Origin: Armillaria gallica
Lineage: Eukaryota; Basidiomycota; Agaricomycetes; Agaricales; Physalacriaceae
Assembly (NCBI GenBank): GCA_037576215.1
Contig: JBANDB010000018.1
Span: 558,001-622,000, forward strand
DNA length: 64,000 nt
Direction: 5' to 3'
The notes beneath the pieces were generated by a model. The model did no database searches. It was not told the DNA's origin and worked only from the letters and a program-made list of their open reading frames with translations. Shown here piece by piece: positions 36,206 to 46,716 of the stretch (positions are counted from its first letter, which is position 1; each line of letters opens with the position of its first letter). Both the position numbers and the translations under genes were made by a program.

Positions 36206-36785
36206 GACTCGTAATGTTGATGGAGGTGAGTGCGAGGATTCGCCATTACTACATGCTTTAATCATCTGTCTTCTTCCAATTGCATAGGTACAAGATACAA
36301 ATCACACTCGACATACTCCGGTCAGATTGATGCCACTGAGTACCAGGACATGTATGAAGTATTTAAACAGTTTCAATTCTCGGCGTCCTCTTCATCTGAA
36401 CATCATGTATCTGAAGCTGCTCATAGTAACCCTCGCTCTTGCTTGTGAGATCTGCTTCATCCTCTTCCTACTCATGGAATCTCACTGCCAGGATTTGTAG
36501 TAGTCGTCTTGGCCACGCCCGTCCATGGGATTGGAGGTGCACTCCTACCGCTAGGGATTGACGGTGTAAGTCGTTCGAAGCTATACTGGGCTAAGTATTC
36601 TGATCCGGAGGTTTAGACTAGAGACACAAGTTTTCCTCACCCAGCGATGCCAATGCATGATGGTCGTTGAACTGAGTCTAAGTTCATACCATAACCAAAA
36701 AAAGTTTAATCCATTGTCTAAATGTGCATGCCAAGTCATAGTCCCCGTTCTATACAACGTCAGTAATTTAGGCTTGGGAAGCAAA
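36206..36785 (+). pseudogene. Block B', second part: inverted copy of 30925-31452
   Basis: This is the reverse complement of part of block B. The 72-codon frame 36230-36448 differs at only three residues from the minus-strand frame 31218-31436. It reads into GFVVVVLATPVHGIGG in another frame and ends at the same GTGTAAGT donor. Together with 33087-33675 it makes an inverted duplicate of block B split by about 2.5 kb of inserted DNA. Confidence 0.75.
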
Positions 36786-36893
36786 GATGTGACATACTAA
36801 GAGATGTAATAAAGACAACAAGAAAGACACAGAAAGCCTGCGAGAAAAGGCGTGAAAAAGTGAGACGAGAAAAAGACAAGCTGAATTCAAGCT

Positions 36894-36901
36894 AAATTCA
36901 G
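36894..36901. repeat. Left 8-bp target duplication of the hAT-like element
   Basis: AAATTCAG, matching GAATTCAG at 42454-42461 at 7 of 8 positions. Confidence 0.7.
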
Positions 36902-37477
36902 CAGTGTTGTTACTGACCCGGGTTGGTTGGGTCAGGGTCAGATGGGTTGGATGAATGGCTGAAGTGACCGACCCTTGACCCGGGTCGGTGGGGTCAGATA
37001 GGGTCAGATGGATAGGACAGCATAGCAAGGCAATATGTGATATTGTCCCACTACTAGTGTACCTCACAAGGCTCCACAAGCTTGTTGAGGTGCCCTCAGA
37101 GTATTCTACTGACTCTAACGAGTCAAAGTTGCGCTTTCTAACTTGTTTCTTACACAGCCACTCAAGAGGGTCATGTGAGCCATGTTCGTAATGCACATCT
37201 TCAACGTTCGTCAACGCCTTTATCGTTGTCTGACACAGTAGGAGCTTTTGTGCTTTGTTCATTAAAATTATTGACTGATCCCACTGACATCGAGGCCAAT
37301 GAAGCAGAGTTTGTGATGGTCAGGTCTGATTTCAGGATACTTTTGTCATCTCCAGAGCAGCACAGAAATAAAACATTGGAAAAGTTGATTTTCGGCCTAC
37401 AGGTATGGCGGTCTACATACAGACTGTCCCTCCCTCTGATCAAGAGGTCTGTATCATCGTCTGTCTATCTATATATT

Positions 37478-37860
37478 TCTATATATTAAGAGAGGTAGCA
37501 AAGATGACATAATAAGATGGACTTTGAAACCTCCAGCCATTGCCATCTCACGGACCAATCTGGCTGAGTTTCAATTTCGTTGTACTGCCGTCACTGCCGC
37601 TTCTCTACAGCGATGAGCTTCAATTTTGCTGCGGTGCTGCCTCTGCAATCCCCCCATGGCACATCATTGGCATGGCTGGCACCCAGTACTTACTGAACAT
37701 AGGAAATTTACAAATTATGCATGCTGTAGGCTGCAAAGTGAGTATTGAGCAAGTTTAACAAGCATTGTGCAACATTAAACAAGTCAACAAGCATCAGATG
37801 TGAAGTTCGCATGTAGAATCAGGAACCCTGAGATCATTCAAATATAGGTGATACAGATGC
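37478..37860. repeat. Internal module starting TCTATATATTAAG, copy 1
   Basis: Aligns with 40182-40740: TCTATATATTAAG, GATGACATAATAAG, CCAGCCATTGCCA, GGCTGAGTTTCAA, then TTTCAATTTTGCTGC and CACATCATTGGCAT. The shorter ~130-bp core recurs near 40495 and 41715. A terminus TCTATATA followed by a non-coding body is reminiscent of Helitron 5' ends, but no 3' hairpin with CTRR was confirmed. Confidence 0.5.
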
Positions 37861-39475
37861 ATGCTAATTTGTTACTAATTCATACAAGGCATTTGCAAGC
37901 CTTCCCCAGCAGTAGAGATGCTCTGTACATATGGTGGATATGGGTATCATATATACAGGCCTGTACCTGTACCATCAGCACTTTGGAATTCAGATTTTTA
38001 TGACCATATTTGTATTGGTAGGTTAAATCAGGGTGTATACTTATTATCCTATACATTTCATGAGTGCAATTAACAAAATATAATGTTTTGACCATGAATA
38101 TCATCTGAGACAGGTCACTGTCCTCCTAAATGCCACCCATATACAGTGCATGTCATCACTTCTCTTACACCTCTTTTTCTCATGATTTTACTGCAAAATT
38201 AATTACGCTGATTTTTTCTAGGAAGGAAACATGGTTAAAAAATGCGATTTACGTTGAGAACGGGAAATTTCCCATGGTGTTTCACTTTTTTGTGCCTTTT
38301 GGAAAAATTTAAACTGCTTTTATCATGTGGAAATGCCCAACCGAGGAGTCGCTTTGCATCCAAAATGCATTTCAGGGTGTTTCTCAGCTGTGGCCTTGCC
38401 TAATTGGTCTCCAAGTGGTCCTGCGCCCGGCAATGATTACCTCTGAAATCTTCCAGGGGTCAAAAAAAGAAAAGTTGTCAGATTCGTCCGAAACTCACAA
38501 CATGTGTAGCCATACATTATCCAAATTGAACTGTAATGTTTTTGAGTGAAAATATTTTGGCAGAAAAATGTAGTTAGAAAAGTTTTATTTTGCCCTGTTT
38601 ACGCTATGATCGAGTGCGGAGAGGTGGTGACGGGCACTGTATGCATCAAAAAATACTCATCACATCGTCGCATTCAGCTAACGTATGGATGGACATCAAT
38701 ATTATCATTCGACAGTAGCCTCGTTGCTTGATTTGGACATGCACCCCCTATATATTGGGCATTACATGATGACTGTTTCACTTTTTCCAGTCGACATTTT
38801 TTCGACCTCGTCCAACAGCTTAGCGGAGCACAAGCCAGGTTCTTAGATACTATACAAATGTATTCCATGTGTTTTTAGAAGATCGCATTATGTTCAAAAA
38901 ATGTAGTTAAGAAAGTTAGATTTTGGGACCTTTCCACCAAATCGGGATGCTGAGAAGTGATGACATGCACTGTAGGCTATTAGAGACAGGTATGGTACAG
39001 TATATGAGCAAAACTCATACCATACTGTTGAGACCCTTTTACCATACAGCTTATGGCCATAACTGTATACAGTATGGTGGGCATCCCTACTCAGCAGGTA
39101 GAATCAACAAGGAGGAGTAAATTGCATTCTGATCACTGTCCCTAAGAAGGAGAATCTATACTATACATGCATTACCTACCACTATGCAGCTGCACTACAG
39201 TACTGAACAAACATTGGGCCTCACTGACACAGTCATGTCCCTGCAAGGTGTGGCTTCTCAGCACACCAGTGTCAATGCCATGAGGTTTACTATAGATATT
39301 TACTACAGTTATACTGTAACACCTGGATGCATATACAAGGAGACCATTTAGAACTTAGTTGATATTGCACACTAATTTATTTCCTAACATGAGCCTTACC
39401 CTGTAACATAACCACTTTAACATGGGACTTAGCAGTGTTCAAACTTCAAATTTCACACCATCATTCATATAGCTG

Positions 39476-39844
39476 TAGGGATGTGCACTGTATCTATATC
39501 ACAGTGGCTACATACAGTGGATACAGATATGGGTCTGCACTGTGAGCACTTTTGAAGACCCAAAATACAGCTATACTTATATGGTTGAAGTACAGTTGTT
39601 GAGGGAATGGTAGGGGACTATTCAATGTCATTGAGGTCAGTAATTATGATCTCAAGGAAGCAAATTACACTTACATTTTGATGACAGTCATTTGCTGTTG
39701 TCATGAAACTATCCACATATGAACAACAGTATAGACATGGTACAGATTTGACATTAGCCATACCATATCATGGGCAAGATATTTTGTATAGTCTACAGCC
39801 ATATTGTTATAGTCATATCCATAACAGTACAGTGCATATCCCTA
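39476..39844. mobile_element. Nested MITE 1 (369 bp, TA-flanked)
   Basis: Starts TA-GGGATGTGCACTGTA and ends CAGTGCATATCCC-TA: terminal inverted repeats of about 13 bp between TA dinucleotides, as expected for Tc1/mariner-type target duplication. Closely related copies lie at 40795-41138 and 41162-41516. No coding capacity. Confidence 0.8.
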
Positions 39845-40067
39845 TACAGCTGTAGACCTGTCATCATATATATTACAATGTGAGGGCATTCAAGCCCTAC
39901 TTTGAATCCAAAATATGTAGAGATGGAGGCATATTTAAAGAACACTCTGAGCTCTGAGTCTGATGCAGATGTAGGAGCAAAGATACATAATTCAACAGCA
40001 ATAGTGTAGCATCTATTTGACATCTATGAGACTAATAACTGACACTTCCAAGCAACTCCCAAGTAGA

Positions 40068-40182
40068 AAGCTGGGTTTGGGGTGGGCCCCAACAAGCTGA
40101 AGTCCCGTGTTGCAGTCAGGTTGCCAGGACCCGAGGTACAAGGGTCCAGCAATCGTGACGAAGACACAGGGCATAGGCTTGT
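40068..40182. repeat. 115-bp direct repeat inside the hAT-like element, copy 1
   Basis: About 90% identical to 42175-42290. Shared words: GGGTTTGGGGTGGGCCCCAA and CAATCGTGACGAAGACAC. Homology stops exactly where TCTATATATTAAG begins. Confidence 0.85.
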
Positions 40183-40740
40183 CTATATATTAAGACAGGT
40201 AGTGGAGATGACATAATAAGGCAGACTTTGAATTTCCAGCCATTGCCAGACCACAGCTTATTCCGGCTGAGTTTCAAATTCACTTCACTGCTGCTTCTTC
40301 CACAGTGCTGAGCAACAAGTTTCAATTTTGCTGCCCTTACCAAGCATCTATCCTCCCTGCACCATATCATTGGCATAGATAGTAGTAATTTCTCACTGCT
40401 GAGCTTCAACTTACACCACTGTATCTAATGCTGTAGCTACAGAGTGATGTTGAGCAAAGTTTCACTACTCTCTGCATGCACTTCTCATTGGCATGGTCAG
40501 CAACAAGTTTCTATTTTTCCATGCTACTGCCTCTACCACCCTCTACTCTCCTAATAGCACATCACTATAGACTATAGCTACAAATTAAGTATCCAGCAAT
40601 GAGTCAATGTTTCAACATTGAATGATGTTACAATACAAAAACAATAAGTCTTAAATATCAAGTAAGCAAGTAGAATTGGGGACCAGGAGATCATTTGAGT
40701 ATAGGTAACACAGATACATGCAAATTTTTTATGCAATACA
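40182..40740. repeat. Internal module starting TCTATATATTAAG, copy 2
   Basis: Partner of 37478-37860; begins immediately after the 115-bp direct repeat, as if inserted into it. Non-coding. Confidence 0.5.
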
Positions 40741-40794
40741 AGTGTTCTTCCATGTAAGGGCTTTGCACAGTGCTGTATATGCTGCTACTATATG

Positions 40795-41138
40795 TAGAGA
40801 TGTGCACTGTACCTATAGTATGGTGGTTCTGTATGGTGTATATGAATATGAATCCATACTATGGCTGACTTTAATAACTTAAAATATGGCTGTATTCATG
40901 CAGTTTGAATATGGTCTTTATGGGAGGGACAGAAGACTATCTTACACCATAGAGGTCAGTACCTATAACCTAAAAAAAGCACATCACACTCACCCTTTGG
41001 TACCAGATATCCATTGTCATCAGCAAAGTGTCTATATACAGACCACAGTATGGATATGACATCAACTGTACCATACCATGGCCAATAAATTTTATGTAGT
41101 CTATGGTCATATCTGTAACAGTACAGTGCACATCCCTA
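40795..41138. mobile_element. Nested MITE 2 (344 bp, TA-flanked)
   Basis: Same family as 39476-39844: begins TA-GAGATGTGCACTGTA, ends CAGTGCACATCCC-TA. One base of the left terminus has changed. Only 23 bp separate it from the next copy. Confidence 0.78.
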
Positions 41139-41161
41139 ACTACTATATGGTATATGGCTGT

Positions 41162-41516
41162 TAGGGATGTGCACCATATCTGTATCATGGTGGATATGTA
41201 TGGTGGATACAGATACAGGTCTGTACTGTGAGCACTTTTGACAACCCAAAATATGGCCATATTCATATGGTTAAAGTACAGTTGTTGAGGGAATGGTGGG
41301 AGACTGTTCACTGTCATTGAGGTCAGTAATCATGATCTCAATGAAGCAAATTACACTTACATTTTGATGACAGTCATTTGCTGTCACTGTGAAACTATCT
41401 GTATACAGACAACAGTATGGACACAGTACAGATATGACATCAACCATATCATACAGTGGCCAATAAATTTTATATGGTCTACAGTCATATCTGTAATAGT
41501 ACGATGCACATCCCTA
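41162..41516. mobile_element. Nested MITE 3 (355 bp, TA-flanked)
   Basis: Same family: begins TA-GGGATGTGCACCATA, ends CGATGCACATCCC-TA. Its interior aligns closely with MITE 1 (shared words GTTGTTGAGGGAATGGT and ATTTTGATGACAGTCATTTG). Confidence 0.8.
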
Positions 41517-42174
41517 AACATAAATAATGACTAAAACATGGAAATGAACTAATAGTCATAATGTCCAAGGAGGGGATTGTTGCAATGACAAGCAAGAAGA
41601 TGGGATGACAGCATGTGAGGTGCTCCAGAGGGCTTTGACTTTAACAATTTAGCTATGACATGCTTACCCAGTTACCATGTCATAAACGGCCACGGCCACA
41701 CCACAGTGCAGGCCAGGTAAGTTTCAATTTTGCTGCCTCTACCAAGCCTCTACTCTCCCCACAGCACATCATTGATGTGACTGGCTCCTAACTGAGCTTC
41801 AACTGAGACTACTTATCCATGCTATAGCAACAATGCAAGTATCAAACAATGAGCAATGATTGAGCAACAAGTTGAATGTCAATGGATGTAAGTCTTATAG
41901 AAATTATCAGAGTTCAAATGATGACCATAGCAGCCCACCATGTCAGATATCTGAGTTAGAGATATAAGAACCAGAATATATATATATATCTCTTGCCAGT
42001 AGTGACAGTTTAGAGCTATTGATGATGATCACCCAAATCATGGGAGTCCCTACTCATCCATTACATGGCTTACAGAAGTATCAGAACAATGCTTTATGGC
42101 ACTCATAAAAAGCAATTTTCTCCATTGCAGTAGCTCTAAACAAATAACAGAGATTCAATAACATATCTTAGTAA

Positions 42175-42290
42175 AAAGCCGGGTTTGGGGTGGGCCCCAA
42201 CAAGCCGAAGTCCCGTGTCACAGTCAGGTTGCCAAGACCCGAGGTACGAGGGTCTGGCAATCGTGACGAAGACACGAGGCATAGGCTTGT
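42175..42290. repeat. 116-bp direct repeat inside the hAT-like element, copy 2
   Basis: Partner of 40068-40182. Here the sequence continues as GTGAGAGACTAACGG instead of TATATATTAAG, so the other copy is probably the one interrupted by an insertion. Confidence 0.85.
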
Positions 42291-42453
42291 GAGAGACTAA
42301 CGGCGGTCGTTTCCGACGCATTTCCAACCAGTCAGCTGCACTGCCACCGACCCTACCGACCCCACGTATTTCTGCCATTTATCTGACCGACCGGTCTGAC
42401 CCATCCGACCTGGGTCAAGTCAGAGGGTCGGTGACCCGACCCTAACAACACTG

Positions 42454-42461
42454 GAATTCAG
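42454..42461. repeat. Right 8-bp target duplication of the hAT-like element
   Basis: GAATTCAG, partner of 36894-36901. The right-hand host sequence continues into a piece of the helicase-unit flank (42495-42610). Confidence 0.7.
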
Positions 42462-42494
42462 AGGGACGACGAGGTCGCCAAAAGTTGACGTCAA

Positions 42495-42610
42495 TACCGG
42501 ACCGGATGCGGACTTAGCCATTACAACTGTGGGCCTCGGTTCCGCTTCCGATCCTTAACCAACACCTCGCCTTGTCCCATCTCTCTTGCAAAAGCAAGTA
42601 CTCTGTCTAG
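42495..42610. repeat. Third copy of part of the helicase-unit 3' flank
   Basis: Words GTTGACGTC, then CTTAGCCATTA, GGCCTCGGTTCCGCTTCCGA and CAACACCTCGCCTTGTCC match 17950-18080 and 29160-29240. It lies beyond the hAT-like element without any helicase gene beside it, so a piece of the duplicated unit has been left behind. Confidence 0.65.
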
Positions 42611-43642
42611 TCCTTATTTCGGACCAAAATACAGTCTCAGATTCCAGCCTCTGTTAAAATCTGCCCATTCGTTTTCACTGAGACCCCGTTCAAAATCGAA
42701 GGATCCGAGGACCTAATCAAACGGCATATCTAAGATTTTTGTCGACTCTGTATCGCCTATCCGCTACCGCCAGTCTCTGTATTGATTTCTCCGAACATCA
42801 ATTTCGAATACGTTGGACCCTTCAAGGCTTCAACTGTGACCAAGCTGGAGTAAGTTGAAGCACTGTTGAAGCTCAGTCCGGCAGCTTGAGCTGTTACTAC
42901 ATGTGTTCCTTTCCTCGTTTCCCTGGCCATAGCATCCATACCCGGTCCTTCGTCCAATTTGAACTCTAGGTTGACCTATTTTTGCGCGAGGCAAACTCCT
43001 GGATTAATTGCTGTCGTCTGGTTTCCTTGGCGACGTCGTTTCAATGAGCGCAATCAGGTCGGAAAGGATGTAATCCAGGCACTTTCCGCTACTATGTCGT
43101 GATTTAGTTATCCGCCTCTTCGATGTTGGTGAATTAGGACATATGGCCTAGGTTACTCTGTAATGGCTCTCAAAGTGGTCGGTCACTCGAAAGCAGAAAA
43201 TCGTTCAACTTTTAGCTCATCTGGTGTCGTGCGGCAAGATAGATAGACTGTGCGACTCGGACTCTCGGAGGCTGTTTAGTTTAATTCGTACTCTCGTTAA
43301 AATACCGTCTCGACCAATGGGCCCTGACTCAGGTTCAGCTCCGTTTTTCAATGCTTCTATCTCTTACCTGCACCGCAGACCAATCCCCAACCCGAACAGT
43401 CTTCCTTCAACACAAACAGAAGCCATGATATTTGATTCCATCACAACTCGTGTAGGCAGCGTGTCAGGGCTTACGAATTTTTTTTTTCAAAAACCGCGTC
43501 CTTACGTGCCTGTAGCTTCACCCTCACAGTCTTCTATGTCTTCGAGCCTGGAGCGAGTCTGAGGCACCCGGTTTACTGGTATGGCTACAGTAACATGCCA
43601 CGACTCGAAAAATAACACGGTTACGCGTACCTTCTATTTCCA
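42611..43642. other. DNA before the small conserved gene; no gene recognised
   Basis: The part from about 43320 onward is homologous to the region upstream of the second small-gene copy (61565-61800, minus), so it is probably promoter DNA of the duplicated small gene. The frame at 43224-43562 crosses it but is not conserved. Confidence 0.45.
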
Positions 43643-43650
43643 TATAAAAG
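43643..43650 (+). promoter_or_regulatory. TATA box of the small conserved gene
   Basis: TATAAAAG followed by GATC, 38 bp before the ATG. The same TATAAAAGGATC at the same place occurs before the second copy (61557-61564, minus), while the surrounding DNA has diverged. Confidence 0.75.
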
Positions 43651-43687
43651 GATCGAGTTTGTGCTAACCTTCTTCAGCATCTACATC

Positions 43688-43946
43688 ATGTCTGCCCCAG
43701 CAACTGTTACCAACTTCGCCTCTTCTGAATACGCCTCTGTTGATGACGCGCAACTCGTCGGACAATCCAACCAGGGAACCGTCGCACCCAAGGCATCCTT
43801 GAAGCTTCGTTTGGACCTCAACCTCGAGGTCCAGATCACCATCCAGGCCAAGGTCAATGGCGACATCACCTTGTCGCTTCTGTAAGCGCATTCTCGCACT
43901 TTTGGTCATCTTTGAGCTGAATTTCTGGTTCGATCTTAGTCAGTAA
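43688..43946 (+). CDS. Small conserved protein of unknown function (66 aa)
   Basis: Exon 1 is 43688-43881 and exon 2 only 43940-43946; the intron 43882-43939 has GTAAGC...CTTAG borders. The product starts MSAPATVTNFASSEYASV, has a basic/hydrophobic alternating core (KLRLDLNLEV, then QAKVNGDITLSLL) and ends LLQ. The same intron position and core are kept in the second copy at 60613-61519. The alternating core would suit an amphipathic beta strand or sheet. There is no signal peptide. The ATG is chosen because it is conserved in both copies and lies just after a shared TATA box and a CTTCAGCATCTACA leader. Function unknown; similar short proteins are, as far as I recall, widespread in Agaricomycetes. 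Confidence 0.75.
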
Positions 43947-44556
43947 AAGTTCTGTGGGTCTGGAGGGAGAACGCGTCGAATGCAGCAGCTAGGTTTAGGT
44001 GAGATTCTCTTTTCGGGGTGTAGTCGTGATGAATGCTGATCGCCGTTTAGGATGTCCATCGGGAGAAATCTTGTGTTTTGTGCTCGGGATGGTCTACTAG
44101 CGAATCCTACACTGACTGTCTGTGTTACCTACATTCGTTGCATTCTTTCTTTATACCTCTTCCAACACCATTTCGGTGTTTATACCGGCGTTTCTACAAC
44201 TATTAGATACCAATATCAGTGCTCTTTCCAAGTTTTGCATCCAAGTTCGAGTATGATCATCAGAATGTGCATATGGCTTGTGTCGAGTGCATCGTGGCGT
44301 TTTTCCTCGAAGAGTAGCTATTCCTTGATTCGTACCCTCACGATACAGTTCTTGCGGCCGCAGCTGATGACTCGGAGCGCGACCCAGATCCTAATAAGAC
44401 ATGCATTTGAATAGCAGGAGTCGTAGATTCCAGCCCGGGTAGCATGTGTATTAATATATTCACTTCGGAGTAAATCCCGGTCTCTGAACGGCAGAATTTA
44501 TACATTTGGTCATCAGAATATATATATCTCCAGTCATACGATAAATCTCGAGTTCC

Positions 44557-46716
44557 TCACTCACTCGTGCCTTTAACTAGGCCCCAAAATACCTTGAATA
44601 TAAGCCCCAACTGAACAACATCGATACTCGGTGCCAAAAGTGTCCTGACGTGCCAAAGCGCTGAGCCCGCTTGTTCGTCCTATAAAGGCCATTAACAACA
44701 GAATGGTGATAGCGCTTGGTTGAACTCACGGTAAAAGACAGCACAATTAGCTTCCTCATGTACCACCGAATCCACGAGCCCTGGGACAACGTCTCTCCGG
44801 GAAGCGGAACCGTCGTCGAGAAAGAATAATCTAGATGCAATCAATCATTGTCCTACATTCGTCTAATACGGTGCATACCGTCGGCTTTGAGTGTTTTCCT
44901 ATCGACCAATCCCATTCAAAATGTGTTTCCATAACAAAGATAACAATAGACTCACCAAAGTGGTTTGATCTTCTCCGCATGAACACTAAAGTACTTTTTC
45001 GAGAAGTCTTGTGATATCTCCGTCGAGTTCACAAGTAACTTATTGAGACAAACAGCACCGAAGAAGGCCTTCGAACAGCCTTGCCTGTATGCAGCGTTAC
45101 TATTAGCTCCGACGAGCATGACTCAACCCAAGCGTACCCAAATACCGGGTTCACTCTCATGACACTATCACCTAGAGCTACCCAATTGGAAGGCAAGTTG
45201 ACGGCCTTCTCGTATCTGATGTAGCTGGAGCCAGCTGCAAGCGTGATGAGCATCTCCATGGGGATTATGAAAAACGCAAACGCACAATAACGAACGTGAC
45301 TATAAGTCATAGTGTCCGTTACTTCGTCCAGCATGTCCAGCATCGCGAAGAAAGTCTCCGGAATCGGCTTCTCGGTGATCAGACTTCGAACAAAGACCTT
45401 TCCTTCCTCAAGAGTTTTTGGAAGTTCATATTCGCCCATCGTGCTGAAACATATTTGTACTGGAAGGGTGTCATATAAACGGCGAGGGCGGGAAGAAATC
45501 CGAACTCACTGAAGTTACCATCAATACGCTGAGAATACACATTTCGATGGTCTTTATCTGGGTCTGTGGAAAGGCAATATATGTATCCACACTCGTCGTA
45601 GGGAAGCGGGAGTCCGGGGAGCTTCCTTCCAAGCTCGGGCGCGACGTGAAATTGGAGGGTGGAATATTGAAGCTTTTGGTCGTATGCAATCCTCAACTGG
45701 TCCAGAGGTAGCTGGTTCTTCGTATATGTATCCGCGAATCCGTATCCTTCTCGTCGGAGCCATTTAAGGCCCGCAGCTGCAGGTCCTGTACAGTCTTAAA
45801 ATGTGGAATTTAAGACTTAAGCGCACTCAGAAAGTGTAGTCGTACCGACAACGAGAGTAGCGGAGATGTTTTGAACACCGTCGGGAGTACGGACCGAAAT
45901 TCCGTCAAGGTATCCAGGATTGTGAGCGCTTCGAGAGACGCCAGTCACCGTACCAATAACCTGGCGGATGCGTTTGTAATCACCACCGAGGACGAGGCGT
46001 CGTAAAAGCGTCTCAAACCCAGCACGACCAGCACAGAATGTCTCCGGAAGCGTACCGCCATATTCGATATACGGAAGCCGAGGCTTACGTCCCCACATGT
46101 GAACATGTGTATCATTGGGACCTATCCTGCACGAATTTATTGGAATGAAAAAAAAATAGAAGGGATGAAATGAGAACTTACTTGATGCTCGATGCGTGAC
46201 ATTTCTCCTCGATATTAGCAAAAAGCTTGCGCATGACCTTGTACCCCATGGCAAGAACGACTGTCGCACGCCCCCCAGATCTTAAGGAAAACACCTGAAG
46301 GTGACGAAATTCAAATACACACCATGTAGCGATTCGTACTGCACGATACGCGAGCGCTTGCTTTCCTGGTTCCACGCGTCCACACGCATGGCGTCCTCAG
46401 AGTTCATCCACACCTCTGGTTCGATAATGACAACGTCTTCAAAGTGATCATGGCACACTCGTGCTGCAAGCAGACCTCCGATGCTGAAGAAGAAAAGCCA
46501 ATGAGAGATGACCAGAGGTCAGAGATAAAGGAATTACCTTCCGCCACAGATGACGGCCGTACCTTTGATCTTCTCTCGAGGTAGCCTGAGTCCCAGTGAG
46601 TCGATATCCAGGACGCATGTCTGCTTCACGAGCAACCTGCGCCGCAGGGTACGCCCAAGATACAAAGCAACGGCGTAAGCAGAAAGTACGGTTCCTAAAG
46701 CCCAGAGAAGATTCAT
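44557..46716 (-). CDS. FAD-dependent oxidoreductase / monooxygenase-like protein (536 aa)
   Basis: Eleven exons on the minus strand: 46716-46538, 46483-46323, 46260-46182, 46126-45846, 45785-45519, 45459-45286, 45234-45138, 45084-44956, 44898-44879 (20 bp), 44830-44730, 44679-44557; they sum to 1611 nt in one frame. An N-terminal membrane anchor (MNLLWALGTVLSAYAVALYL) is followed by the dinucleotide-binding motif AVICGGSIGGLLAAR near residue 54, split by an intron, then an acidic strand end VVIIEPE. Late in the protein NLPSNWVALGDSVMRVNPVFGQG is the FAD-binding GD motif of flavin monooxygenases. This is a large family in Agaricomycetes; substrate unknown, probably secondary or lipid metabolism (inference). 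It is likely held at a membrane by the anchor. The donor/acceptor choice for the intron 46261-46322 is the least certain. Confidence 0.85.

Larger units (their letters stand above)
36902..42453. mobile_element. 5.55-kb non-autonomous hAT-like DNA transposon
   Basis: Both ends begin CAGTGTTGTTA (an 11-bp terminal inverted repeat) and are followed by many GGGTCAG / GACCCGGGTCGG subterminal words (36915-37015 and 42385-42440). It is flanked by 8-bp duplications, AAATTCAG (36894-36901) and GAATTCAG (42454-42461), differing at one base. CAG termini, 8-bp target duplications and clustered subterminal repeats are the hAT pattern. The interior is AT-rich with no frame longer than about 115 codons and no transposase motif, so it must be mobilised in trans. 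It is a composite: three MITEs and several diverged copies of another module sit inside. Confidence 0.8.

Noticed and set aside
36406..36510. Frame starting MYLKLLIVTLALACEICF that looks like a signal peptide
   Set aside because: It is out of frame with the better conserved words on both sides, is lost in block A (ATG followed by a stop) and is altered in block B, so it is most likely a chance hydrophobic frame in a decayed gene.
42136..42378. 80-codon minus-strand frame over the 116-bp repeat, considered as a transposase remnant
   Set aside because: Its counterpart over the other repeat copy is not open and no transposase residues can be seen.
44052..44414. 120-codon plus-strand frame after the small gene
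   Set aside because: No motif, rich in codons typical of random frames, and it lies between convergent genes where 3' UTRs are expected.
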